From assembly GCA_030068145.1 (NCBI GenBank), contig JAPJBO010000009.1, forward strand, positions 372,001-436,000: a stretch of DNA of 64,000 nucleotides, given 5' to 3'. Both the position numbers and the translations under genes were made by a program. Shown here in pieces: positions 33,505-42,904 of this stretch; position 1 is the stretch's first letter; every line of letters begins with the position of its first letter. The notes beneath the pieces were generated by a model. That model made no database searches. It was not told the DNA's origin and was given only the letters and a program-made list of their open reading frames with translations. The DNA comes from Diplonema papillatum. Its lineage: Eukaryota; Euglenozoa; Diplonemea; Diplonemida; Diplonemidae.

Positions 33505-34304
33505 GGCGGGTGTCAGATTTTGCAAACGCGAAATCTCAGATTTTGCAAAATCGAAAATCTCAGATTTTGCAAAATCTGAGATTTGCAAAATCTGAGATTT
33601 TGGCGAAATACGCAAAATCTGAGATTGGCCCATTTTGCAAAATCTGAGATTTTCGATTTTGCAAAATCTGAGATTTCAGGTCTGCAAAATCTGAGGATTT
33701 CGATTTCCTCACACAATGCAGTGCTCCTGTGCAGACAAAACTTGAGTGTTGCAAACGAAATTTTCACCAACTGAAATTGGGACCCCACACACTGAAATCA
33801 AGTGCTCCTAAGCAGACGAAATTTGAGTGTTGCAAACGAAATTTTAACACCTGAAATAGGGACCCCACACACTGAAATCAACTGGTGGCAACCTCCTGCC
33901 ATCTCTTATAATAAAAATTTTAAGCGCCGAAGGCGCAACCCCCCCAATCCGACAGAACACACTGCCTGGAACTGTCCTAAAGCTGAGCCCAAAAAAATTT
34001 GACCCAAAATTTTTGTTGTTGTAGTTCTGAAAATCTCAGATTTTGCACTCACACCAAAATCTCAGATTTTGCAAAATCTGAGATTTTGGTGAAATACGCA
34101 AAATCTGAGATTGGCCCATTTTGCAAAAATCTGAGATTTGCAAAATCTGAGATTTGCAAAATCTGAGATTTCAGGTTTGCAAAATCTGAGATTTTCAGGT
34201 TTGCAAAATCTGAGATTTGGCCCAGCAAAAAAAAATTCCTGGGTTCACCAATCTCAGATTTTGCAAAATCTGAGATTTCGCGTTTGCAAAATCTGACACC
34301 CGCC
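33505..34304. mobile_element. Element C: 800-bp non-autonomous transposon with GGCGGGTGTC ends
   Basis: Inverted ends GGCGGGTGTCAGATTTTGC and GCAAAATCTGACACCCGCC continue inward for ~40 bases. Both subterminal zones are built of palindromic TCTCAGATTTTGC / GCAAAATCTGAGA words. The middle (33700-33960) holds a repeat related to 39356-40140. No ORF. Flanking 8-mers (GTTTGGTA, AGACTGGA) do not match, so no target duplication is seen. Confidence 0.75.
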
Positions 34305-34329
34305 AGACTGGAGGCAGCAGTTAAAGTTC

Positions 34330-35335
34330 GGGGAACAGCAAAGTTCGGGCGAAGCTAAGTTCGGGCAATGCTAAGTTCTGGTGAAGCAAAGTTCGGGTGA
34401 AGCTAAGTTCGGGCGAAACAAAGTTCGGGCGAAGCAAAGTTCGGGCGAAGCTAAGTTCGGGTGAGCAAAGTTCTGGTGAAGCAAAGTTCGGGCGAAGGTG
34501 AAGCTAAGTCTAAGTAAGTTCGGGTGAAACAAGTCCGGGCGAAGCTAAGTTCTGGGTGAAGCAAAGTTCGGACGTTCTGGTGAAGCTAAGATCGGGCGAA
34601 ACAAAGTTCGGCGAAGCTAAGTTCGGGTGAAGCAAAGTTCGGGCGAAGCTAAGTTCTGGTGAAGCAAAGTTCGGGCGAAGCTAAGTTCGGGTGAAGCAAA
34701 GTTCTGGTGAAGCTAAGTTCGGGCGAAACAAAGTTCGGGCGAAACAAAGTTCGGGCGAAGCAAAGTTCTGGGCGAAGCTAAGTTCGGATGAAGCAAAGTT
34801 CTGGTGAAGCAAAGTTCGGGCGAAACAAAGTTCTGGGGGAAGCAAAGTTCGGGCGAAGCAAAGTTCGGGCGAAGCTAAGTTCTGGTGAAGCAAAGTTCGG
34901 GCGAAGCAAAGTTCGGGTCAAGCTAAGTTCGGGCGAAACAAAGTCCGGGCGAAGCTAAGTTCTGGGGGAAGCAAAGTTCGGATGAAGCAAAGTTCTGGTG
35001 AAGCAAAGTTCGGGCGAAACAAAGTTCTGGGGGAAGCAAAGTTCGGGCGAAGCAAAGTTCGGGCGAAGCTAAGTTCTGGTGAAGCAAAGTTCGGGCGAAG
35101 CAAAGTTCGGGTCAAGCTAAGTTCGGGCGAAACAAAGTCCGGGCGAAGCTAAGTTCTGGGGGAAGCAAAGTTCGGGTGAAGCAAAGTTCTGGTGAAGCTA
35201 AGATCGGGCGAAACAAAGTTCGGGCGAAGCTAAGTTCGGGTGGAGCTAAGTTCGGGTGAAGCAAAGTTCTGGTGAAGCAAAGTTCGGGCGAAGCAAAGTT
35301 CGGGCGAAGTTCGGGTGAAGCAAAGTTCTGGTGAA
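34330..35335. repeat. ~15-bp minisatellite (AAGTTCGGGCGAAGC)
   Basis: Over 60 variants of AAGTTCGGGCGAAGC(A/T)A, with common alternatives AAGTTCTGGTGAAGC and AAGTTCGGGTGAAGC. Open frames on the minus strand are by-products. Confidence 0.95.
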
Positions 35336-35369
35336 CATTGCATGTTCATAGGACCTCCAGTCTCGAAAA

Positions 35370-35590
35370 ATTCTCAAAACTTCAAACCGAAAAAAACACT
35401 TTGCGCGGGGATCGAACCGCGGACCTGTGGGTCCGGAGACCGTCGCACTGTTGAAGTGGACCATACAGGCATGAAATCCGAAAAACGGAAAAAGCCAGCT
35501 CCGTGCTATTATCTAGTACAAAACAATACACTTTTTTAGTGTAGAGAAAAGTGGGGTTGGCTCGAATAGAGGCTATTCACATTGCATGTT
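35370..35590 (-). repeat. tRNA-derived SINE, copy 1
   Basis: Read on the minus strand, the block holds GGTCCGCGGTTCGATCCCCG, a polymerase III box B in a T-arm context (GGTTCGATCC). About 45 bases upstream is a degenerate box A near TGGTCCACTTCAACAG. The same unit recurs at 36120-36345. TGTTCATAGGACCTCC(A/G)GTCTCGA flanks copy 1 on both sides and copy 2 on its right. Confidence 0.65.
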
Positions 35591-35759
35591 CATAGGACCT
35601 CCAGTCTCGAGGCTCAGTGAAGAAATGTGAAAACGGAAAGAAACACTTCAAATCCAATGCATTCGACGTGCACACGCCGTTACTACCAGTAAGGTCGACG
35701 CCCCTGTGAACCCTCGTACGTGGGTATTGACTCGTTCGGGTGAGCAAAGTTAGGTGAAG

Positions 35760-36110
35760 CAAAGTTCGGCCCGGACGGGGGCCTCCGGACGGGGGCCCGG
35801 GAGGGGATCCCAGGAGGGGGCCCGCCGAGGGGGGGGCGCCCTCCGGGGCATCTATCGACCCATCGAATGTGGTGAAGTTCGGCAAGTGAAGCTAAGTTCT
35901 GCGCTCGTACCCGGGGGGGTCCGCCCCCCCCGGACCCCCCCCGTCGCCCCTCTGGGGCGGCCTTTCCCCTCCCCCTCCCGGGGCCCGGCCCCTCCCGGGG
36001 CCGCCCACACCCCCTCCGCCGGCCCCTCCCGGGGCCGCTCCGCCGGCCCCTCCCGGGGCCGAACCGCCCCCCCCCTCAACCGGCGCCCCTTTGGGGCGCC
36101 GAGTGACCCA
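35760..36110. other. Extremely GC-rich island
   Basis: About 350 bases of G runs and C runs with CTCCCGGGGCCG repeated at 35985-36060. This contrasts strongly with the flanking AT-balanced minisatellite and SINEs. No gene is recognised, and frames here are composition artefacts. Confidence 0.7.
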
Positions 36111-36119
36111 CCGAATACA

Positions 36120-36345
36120 GCAAAAATTCTCAAAAACTTCAAACCGAAAAAAACACTTCGCGCGGGGATCGAACCGCGGACCTGTGGGTCCGGAGACCGT
36201 CGCACTGTTGAAGTGGACCATACAGGCATGAAATCCGAAAAACGGAAAAAGCCAGCTCCGAACTATTATCTAGTTCAAAAACAATACACTTTTTATTGTA
36301 GAGAAAAGTGGGGTTGGCTCGAATAGAGGCTATTCACTTGCATGT
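36120..36345 (-). repeat. tRNA-derived SINE, copy 2
   Basis: Near-identical to 35370-35590 from AACTTCAAACCGAAAAAAAC to GAATAGAGGCTATTCAC, with the same minus-strand box B at about 36164-36175. Confidence 0.65.
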
Positions 36346-36423
36346 TCATAGGACCTCCGGTCTCGAAAAACACAAAAAAAACAAAAAAAGAGAGAGGGGG
36401 TGGGGGCAGGCAGCATGCCATAA

Positions 36424-36635
36424 CATGCAGGGTCAAAACCTTGTGTCTTTTTAAAAATGGCAAAAAAAAAATTTCCGGAAAAAAATTGGGTTTTTTGAAT
36501 TTTAAAAGTTTGGAACAAACTCTGCAGTAATTTTTGAGGAAGTTGAGCAAAATTTTTTTTTTCCAAAAATATTTTTAGGGCTCCATCGGCCCCGCGGGAG
36601 CGTTTTAAAAAGACACAAGGTTTTGACCCTGCATG
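36424..36635 (+). mobile_element. MITE copy, target duplication ATAA
   Basis: 212 bp from CATGCAGGGTCAAAACC to GGTTTTGACCCTGCATG, with ATAA at 36420-36423 and 36636-36639. A full-length representative of the family. Confidence 0.93.
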
Positions 36636-36741
36636 ATAAGCCCTCGACACTCCACCTAAAAATAAAAAACGCGCCATACAGACTACCACCCTCTAACTGA
36701 GGCTCTGGTGGTGAGGAAATGTCTGTCTCTGCACCATGTAC

Positions 36742-36914
36742 CTCTAAGTTCCGCTGAACCACTTTTTTTTGGGTTCGGCGGAACTTAGAGGGTATTGACG
36801 TCTAAGTTCCGCTGAACCACTTTTTTTTGGGTTCAGCGGAACTTAGACATCTAAGTTCCGCTGAACCGCTTTTTTTTGGGTTCAGCGGAACTTAGAGGGT
36901 ATTGACATCTAAGT
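36742..36914. repeat. Array of three perfect hairpins; target of element F
   Basis: TCTAAGTTCCGCTGAACC, an ACTTTTTTTT loop, and the reverse complement GGTTCAGCGGAACTTAGA occur three times (one arm with a single change). The start of a fourth copy is cut by F at 36914 and resumes at 55478-55528. Confidence 0.93.
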
Positions 36915-36931
36915 GGCGGCGGTCCCGATAA

Positions 36932-37143
36932 CATGCAGGGTCAAAACCTTGTGTCTTTTTAAAACGCTCCCACGGGGCCGATGGAGCCCTAAAAAAAATT
37001 TTGGAAAAAAAAAATTTTGCTCAACTTCCTCAAAAATTGCTGCAGAGTTTGTTCCAAACTTTTAAAATTCAAAAACCCCATTTTTTTTCCAGAATTTTTT
37101 TTTTGGCCATTTTCAAAAAGACACAAGGTTTTGACCCTGCATG
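36932..37143 (-). mobile_element. MITE copy inside the left terminus of F, duplication ATAA
   Basis: 212 bp inserted 17 bases from the end of F, with ATAA at 36928-36931 and 37144-37147. Removing it restores the match between the two ends of F. Confidence 0.92.
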
Positions 37144-37690
37144 ATAACGTCGCATGAGAATCGGTACCTCTTTTGCCCATTTCTGGGTTGCGACCTTATC
37201 GGTACCTTTTGGGGGTTGCGACCTTATCGGTACCTTTTTGAGGTGCGACCTTATCGGTACCTCTTTTGGAGGTTGCGACCTTATCGGTACCATGCAGGGT
37301 CAAAACCTTGTGTCTTTTTGGAAATGGCCAAAAAACATTTCCAGAAAAAAAATGGGTTTTTTGACTTTTAAAAGTTTGGAACAAACTCTGCAGTAATTTT
37401 TGAGGAAGTTGAGCAAAATTTTTTTTTTCCAAAAAATTTTATAGGGCTCCATCGGCCCCGCAGGAGCGTTTTAAAAAGACACAAGGTTTTGACCCTGCAT
37501 GGTACCTCTTTTGGAGGTTGCGACCTTATCGGTACCTTTTTTGGAGGTTGCGACCTTATCGGCACCTTTTTGGGGTTGCGACCGTATCGGTACCTTTTTG
37601 AAGAAGAAAAAAACAGAAAAAAGCAGTCTGAAAAAAAGACGAGGTGCGACCTTATCGGTACCTTTTTGAGAGTGCGACGGTATCGGTACC
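37144..37690. repeat. GGTACC / GCGACCTTATC subterminal array of F
   Basis: The units GAGGTTGCGACCTTATCGGTACC and variants are repeated at 37180-37290 and 37500-37690, broken by a MITE. The inverted, more diverged form (GGTCGAGATAAGGGCGCAAC) occupies the right end of F at 55215-55440. Confidence 0.85.
37291..37501 (+). mobile_element. MITE copy, duplication GTAC
   Basis: 211 bp, GTAC at 37287-37290 and 37502-37505, inside the GGTACC array. Confidence 0.92.
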
Positions 37691-37797
37691 ATGCAGGGTC
37701 AAAAATTTGTGTCTTTTTGAAAATGGCAAAAAAAAAAATTCCGGAAAAAAATTGTGTTTTTTGAATTTTAAAAGTTTGGAACAAACTCTGCAGGAAT
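37690..37797 (+). mobile_element. Left half of a MITE copy
   Basis: Starts CATGCAGGGTCAAAAATTTG and stops within AACTCTGCAG. The right half is lost. Confidence 0.85.
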
Positions 37798-37849
37798 CAT
37801 CTCTCCTGCTATTCTAGCCGCGTCGTAAACTCGAAAGGGAAGAGAAATG

Positions 37850-38102
37850 CGAAGCAACGGGGCACCGTTCCCGATGGCGTCATACTCTGACGCCATCGGT
37901 ACCTTTTTTGATTCATTTCACCTGTATGACGCCATCGGTACCTTTTTTGATTCATTCATCCTCCGTACGCCATCGGTACCTTTTTTGATTCACATATTCT
38001 CGTACGCCATCGGTACCTTTTTTGGACCTTTTGAATCATGACGCCATCAGTACCTTTTTTGATTCATTTCACCTGTATGACGCCATCAGTACCTTTTTTC
38101 GA
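37850..38102. repeat. GACGCCATCGGTACC array, ~35-50-bp units
   Basis: Six units of the form GACGCCATC(G/A)GTACCTTTTTTGATTCA with variable spacers. Probably part of the F interior. Confidence 0.85.
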
Positions 38103-38207
38103 CATAGGGGGGGTCATATGGAGGTCATATGGGGGTCATATAGGGGTCATATGGGGGTCATATGGGGGTCATATAGGGGTCATATAGGGGTCATATGGGG
38201 GTCATAT

Positions 38208-38419
38208 CATGCAGGGTCAAAACCTTGTGTCTTTTTAAAACACTCCCGCAGGGCCGATGGACCCCAAAAAAAAAAGTTGGAAAAAAAAAAATTTGCTCAA
38301 CTTCCTCAAAAATTACTGCAGAGTTTGTTCCAAACTTTTAAAATTCAAAAAACCCAATTTTTTTCCAGAATTTTTTTTTTTGCCATTTCCAAAAAGACAC
38401 AAGGTTTTGACCCTGCATG
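38208..38419 (-). mobile_element. MITE copy in the satellite, duplication ATAT
   Basis: 212 bp, ATAT on both sides (38204-38207, 38420-38423). Confidence 0.92.
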
Positions 38420-38575
38420 ATATGGGGGTCATATAGGGGTCATATGGGGGTCATATAGGGGTCATATAGGGGTCATATGGGGGTCATAGGGGTCATATAG
38501 GGGTCATATGGGGGTCATATGGGGGTCATATGGGGGTCATATGGGGGTCATATGGGGGTCATATGGGGGTCATAT

Positions 38576-38786
38576 CATGCAGGGTCAAAACCTTGTGTCT
38601 TTTTAAAACGCTCCCGCGGGGCCGATGGACCCCAAAAAAAAAAGTTGGAAAAAAAAAATTTCGCTCAAGTTCAGCAAAAATTACTGCAGAGTTTGTTCCA
38701 AACTTTTAAAATTCAAAAAACCAGTTTTTTTCTGGAAATTTTTTTTTTGCCATTTCCAAAAAGACACAAGGTTTTGACCCTGCATG
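38576..38786 (-). mobile_element. MITE copy, left member of a tandem pair
   Basis: Left flank ATAT. The right flank is TAAT, which is shared with the next copy, and ATAT returns only after that second copy. Confidence 0.9.
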
Positions 38787-38790
38787 TAAT

Positions 38791-39001
38791 CATGCAGGGT
38801 CAAAACCTTGTGTCTTTTTGAAAATGGCAAAAAAAAATTTCCGGAAAAAAAATGGGTTTTTTGAATTTTAAAAGTTTGGAACAAACTCTGCAGTAATTTT
38901 TGAGGAAGTTGAGCAAATTTTTTTTTTTCCAAAATTTTTTTTAGGGCTCCATCGGCCCCGCAGGAGCGTTTTAAAAAGACACAAGGTTTTGACCCTGCAT
39001 G
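38791..39001 (+). mobile_element. MITE copy, right member of a tandem pair
   Basis: Opposite orientation to its neighbour, separated from it by TAAT; right flank ATAT (39002-39005). Confidence 0.9.
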
Positions 39002-39355
39002 ATATAGGGGTCATATGGGGGTCATATGGGGGTCATATAGGGGTCATATAGGGGTCATATGGGGGTCATATAGGGGTCATATAGGGGTCATATGGGGGTC
39101 ATATGGGGGTCATATAGGGGTCATATGGGGGTCATATAGGGGTCATATGGGGTCATATGGGGGTCATATGGGGGTCATATAGGGGTCATATGGGGGTCAT
39201 ATAGGGGTCATATAGGGGTCATATGGGGGTCATATGGGGGTCATATAGGGGTCATATGGGGGTCATATGGGGGTCATATGGGGGTCATATAGGGGTCATA
39301 TGGGGGTCATATGGGGTCATATGGGGGTCATATGGGGGTCATATAGGGGTCATAG

Positions 39356-40140
39356 CGTGGTTGCGATTCGTTCGCAACACTAACAGTTCGTCTGCCCAGG
39401 AGCACTTGATTTCAGTGTGTGGGGGTCCCAACTTCAGCGTGTTTGCGATTCGTTTGCAACACTATACAGTCGTCTGGCCTTGGAGCACTCGAAGGTCGTA
39501 TTTTCCCGTCTTTTTCCTAGTTTTTCGCCGACTGTCTTTCCGTCTTTTACCGGGTTTTACACGCTCTTTTTCGCTCGCTTTTCGTTGATTCATAAGATCT
39601 CTGTTTCGTGTGTACATAGTTGGATTGGGTGGTTGCGCCTTCGGCGCTTGAATCTTGTGTTGCGAACGAATCGCAAACACGCTGAGATCGGGACCCCACA
39701 CACTGAAATCGACTGAGAACAACCTGAGCGATCTCTCTTGATAACAGTTCGTCTGCCTAGGAGCACTTGATTTCAGTGTGTGGGGGTCCCAACTTCAGCG
39801 TGTTTGCGATTCGTTTGCAACACTATGCAGTCGTCTGATCTTGGAGCACTTCAAGGTCGTATTTTCCCGTCTTTTTTCCAAGTTTTTCGCCGACTGTCTC
39901 CGACTTTTCCACGCTCTTTTTCGCTCGCTTTTCGTTGATTCATAAGATCTCTGTTTCGTGTGTACAAAGTCTGTGATTCGTTTGCAACAATACAGTCGTC
40001 TGGCCTTGGAGCACTTGAAGGTCTTTTTCCCGTCTTTTTTCCAAGTTTTTCCCGACTTCCTCCAGGGTTTGTAAACACTCTTTTTAGCTCGCTTTTTCGC
40101 TGAATCGTAAGATCTCTGTTTCATGTGTACATAGGTGGAT
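39356..40140. repeat. Three diverged tandem units of ~250-370 bp
   Basis: The motifs GGAGCACTTGATTTCAGTGTG, GGGTCCCAACTTCAGCGTG, GCGATTCGTTTGCAACACTA and TCATAAGATCTCTGTTTC(G/A)TG recur at 39356, 39740 and 39960. A related sequence in opposite orientation is in the middle of element C (33700-33960). No gene. Confidence 0.8.
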
Positions 40141-40144
40141 TGGG

Positions 40145-40290
40145 TGGTTTCGGTTTTTTTTTGGCCCAAAAATTTTCGGAAATTTTTCGGAGTTTTTTTT
40201 TTGGCCCAAAAAATTTTTGGAAATTTTTCGGAGTTTTTTTTTTGGCCCAAAAAATTTTCGGAAATTTTCGGGTTTTTTTTTTTGGGAAAC
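40145..40290. repeat. TTTTTGGCCCAAAA array, left
   Basis: Four units TTTTTTTTGGCCCAAAAA with AATTTT(T)CGGAAA spacers. The inverted counterpart is at 55105-55215. Together they flank a core that is also present inside element B. Confidence 0.85.
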
Positions 40291-40746
40291 TTACAAATAT
40301 ATGCGCGATAAACTGCGCGGTGCATATGTTTGTCAGTTTTAGTTTTTTCGTGCATATATTTGTAAAAAAAAAACAGTTTTTCGCGCATATATTTGTAAAA
40401 AACAGTTTTTTCGCGCATACATTTGTAAAAAACAGTTTTTTCGCGCATATGCCACAATTCTTGTTGGGAGACCCTTTCAAAAAAAATTCCCCCCAAAGTG
40501 CCTATTTCGAGTGTTTAGCCTCATTAAAGCTATCAAAAGTGAATTCAGACGGGTTTTTGACGCCAAACACAGCATCGCGAGAATATGGGGTCCACAATGA
40601 ATGTACTTCAACGTACTATACAAAATGACATACACTCACACATTTGTAAAAATACCATGAAGTTCGTAGCCTATTATAGGGCCCACAAAGTGACTATTTC
40701 GGGTGTATGATGCCAAAAACAACGAGAGGTTCCACAACGGATGTAC
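40285..40746. repeat. Core sequence shared with element B (43265-43806)
   Basis: ACAAATATATGCGCG / CGCGCATATATTTGT inverted words (40290-40460), then ~290 bases beginning CCCCCCAAAGTGCC and ending GTTCCACAACGGATGTAC that are almost identical to 43548-43806. Non-coding. Confidence 0.85.
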
Positions 40747-40959
40747 CATGCAGGGTCAAAACCTTGTGTCTTTTTGGAAATGGCCAAAAAAAAATTTCCG
40801 GAAAAAAAATGGGGTTTTTGAATTTTAAAAGTTTGGAACAAACTCTGCAGTAATTTTTGAGGAAGTTGAGCAAATTTTTTTTTTTTCCAAAAAAATTTTT
40901 AGGGCTCCATCGGCCCTGCGGGAGCGTTTTAAAACGACACAAGGTTTTGACCCTGCATG
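40747..40959 (+). mobile_element. MITE copy, duplication GTAC, with empty site at 43803
   Basis: 213 bp, GTAC at 40743-40746 and 40960-40963. The parallel copy in element B reads ATGTACCATGCAGG with only the second MITE present, which is the empty site. Confidence 0.93.
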
Positions 40960-40963
40960 GTAC

Positions 40964-41101
40964 CATGCAGGGTCAAAACCTTGTGTCTTTTTGGAAATGG
41001 CCAAAAAAGAAATTCCGGAAAAAAATTGGGTTTTTTGAATTTTAAAATTTTGGAACAAAAACTGCGGTAATTTTTGATGAAGTTGAGCAATTTTTTTTTT
41101 T
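40964..41101 (+). mobile_element. MITE copy interrupted by a Crypton-like insertion
   Basis: Begins CATGCAGGGTCAAAACC and ends in the T run after GAAGTTGAGCAA. Its remaining part resumes at about 42156 (CCATTTTTGGGGGCCACCAG). The same MITE is uninterrupted at 43807-43996. Confidence 0.85.
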
Positions 41102-41251
41102 ACCTGCTGCGGTACTTTTTCTCCCTCCTACACGAGAAAAGCCGGGCAAAAAGAATCACTTTTTCTCCCGGGTTTCACTTTTTCTCCCGGGCTTTTTCCC
41201 CGGATACTTCAATTTCACCAAAGGGCAAAACAAGGGCGGGAGGATCAGAAA

Positions 41252-41706
41252 ATGCCGAAGAGAAAGCGTTCCCCGAGCGAAAGCAGCTCAGCGAGTGCCT
41301 CAGACGAACCCGAGCTACTTCCGGAGGCATCTAAAGAGCGCTATGTTCAGGTTTTCGCAGCGTTCTTGGAGCATGCGAACATAAAGCGACGCAAGAACGG
41401 CCGCCTGAGCCGCCGAGCACAAGAGAAGGACTTCATCGGCTTCCTTGCATCAAAGCAAAAGGAAGGCTTCAAGAATTCGACCCTGTGGAGTTACTATTCC
41501 ATGATCGGGGCATGCGCCCAGACAGAATGGAACATGGTGCTGAAAACAGAGTTCCCCGCCTTTCAAAGCTGTTGAAAAAGTGGGACAAGTCGTATGTTCG
41601 GAAGAAGGCCAAGACGTTCACAGAAGCAGATCTGAACCGTTATCTCGCGCTCCCTGTCCCAGAAGACGACAACCGCCAGATGAAGCTGCGCAAGCTGCGA
41701 CCGTGA
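41252..41706 (+). pseudogene. Crypton-like tyrosine recombinase, N-terminal (SAM-like) domain
   Basis: Starts MPKRKRSPSESSSASASDEP and reads through GFLASKQKEGFKNSTLWSYY. This matches the W...FL..K....STLW.YYSM pattern of the core-binding domain of Crypton recombinases. Near 41565 the frame shifts by one (a stop occurs at 41573 in the first frame) and continues as LLKKWDKSYVRKKAKTFTEA then LNRYLALP, again typical of the family. The catalytic domain with Arg/His/Tyr is absent, so it is a broken N-terminal fragment. Confidence 0.65.
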
Positions 41707-41767
41707 AGCCCAGGAACAGCACAGCAAGTCGGGATCAAAAGTACCTTGCAGCAGGTAAAAAAATAGC

Positions 41768-41990
41768 GTTTTACTAGTAAATAAGGTGCGTGTCCCTCAA
41801 ACAAGTTTTTCTCCCTCGGTTGGGTTTTTCTCCCTCGCCTTCGGCTCGGGAGAAAAACCCAACCTCGGGAGAAAAACTTGTTTTCGGGACACGTTTTCCC
41901 CCTCAGTTGAGTTTGCTCCCTCGCCTGACGGCTCGGGAGCAAAATCAACTTCGCGGGAAAAAAGCACTCTTATTTACTAGTAAAAAATAG
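41768..41990. mobile_element. Foldback MITE with ACTAGTAAATAAG ends
   Basis: Ends TTTTACTAGTAAATAAG and CTTATTTACTAGTAAAA enclose two hairpins, each with CTCCCTCGCC and GGCTCGGGAG inner arms. A duplication of about 6 bases (AATAGC) seems to flank it. Confidence 0.7.
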
Positions 41991-42479
41991 CTATTTTTCC
42001 AAGTCCTCGCAGCTTTGCTGCACGCATGCTTCTCTCCTTTGTTTTCCGAGTACTACTTTCATCGATCAGATCTTTCAGAACCTCGCGGCGATCAATTATT
42101 ACCTACTGCTGCTCACTTCGCCTCTGCTGCAATCAAAAACGACAGATCCACGAGCAAATTTTTTTTCCATTTTTGGGGGCCACCAGCCCCGTGGCAGTGT
42201 TTCAGAAAGACACAAGGTACGAGCGCGGAAATCCGCCACCCGCCATTCGGCTAGAGTGCAAGAACACAATTGCGAAGCGTACTACAAACGGATAGTGTTA
42301 CAAAGGCGAACGAATCATGCGAGAACCTATGGAGGGGCCCCTCGACAGCTTTCAGAACACGGCATAGTAAGTCAAGAGTCGGATAAGCGTGTGCACATTC
42401 TACTCCCGTTTGATCTGCATTTTCCACCTTGCCCCCCTTTCTTTGATCTGCTGTGTGTATTTGCAAAACAGTTCCGGCA

Positions 42480-42794
42480 CGGCGGGTTTGCGGGTTTGCG
42501 GGGTTTGCGGGTTAGGGTATGCGGGTTTGCGGGGTTTGCGGGTTAGGGTGCGCGGGTTGGCGGGTTTGCGGGTTAGAGTACGCGGGTTTGCGGGGTTTGC
42601 GGGTTAGGGTATGCGGGTTTGCGGGGTTTGCGGGTTAGGGTGTGCGGGTGTGCGGGGTTTGCGGGTTAGGGTATGCGGGTTTGCGGGTCTCGGTATGCGG
42701 GTATTAGGGTTGGCGGGTTCGGGTATGCGGGTTTGCGGGTTAGGGTGTGCGAAGGTTTGCGGGTTAGGGTATGCAGGTTTGCGGGTCTGGGTAT
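42480..42794. repeat. GGGTTAGGGT / GCGGGTTTGCGG array (telomere-like words)
   Basis: A compound array of GCGGGTTTGCGGGG and GGGTTAGGGTATGCGG. A shorter version is at 44258-44416. It has TTAGGG-like words but no uniform telomere unit, and it lies inside a transposon. Confidence 0.9.
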
Positions 42795-42904
42795 CATGCA
42801 GGCTCAAAACCTGTGTCTTTTGAAAATGGCAAAAAAAAAAAATTCCCGGAAAAAAATTGTGTTTTTTGAATTTTAAAAAGTTTGGAACAACTCTGCAGTA
42901 ATTT
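42795..42904 (+). mobile_element. Left half of a MITE split by element B
   Basis: Begins at CATGCAGG after GTAT (42791-42794) and runs to AGTAATTT, where element B begins. The right half resumes at 49292-49403. Confidence 0.92.

Larger units (their letters stand above)
38103..39354. repeat. GGGGTCATAT satellite, array 2
   Basis: The same unit as 32251-33044, with TGGGGGTCATA the commoner form here. Blocks at 38103-38207, 38420-38575 and 39002-39354 are separated by MITEs. All in one orientation. Confidence 0.95.
41102..42155 (+). mobile_element. Crypton-like insertion with tyrosine-recombinase fragment
   Basis: Comparison with the intact copy at 43807-43996 delimits a ~1.05-kb insertion between the T run of the MITE and CCATTTTTGGGG. 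It carries the recombinase ORF at 41252-41706 and a foldback at 41768-41990. No terminal inverted repeat is seen, as expected for Crypton-type elements. The exact ends are ambiguous by the length of the T run. Confidence 0.65.

Noticed and set aside
36742..36914. CRISPR-like regular array
   Set aside because: The repeats are self-complementary hairpins without unique spacers, in a eukaryotic transposon-rich context.
42480..42794. True chromosome end or interstitial telomere
   Set aside because: The units are irregular, and the same array is duplicated inside element B as transposon cargo.
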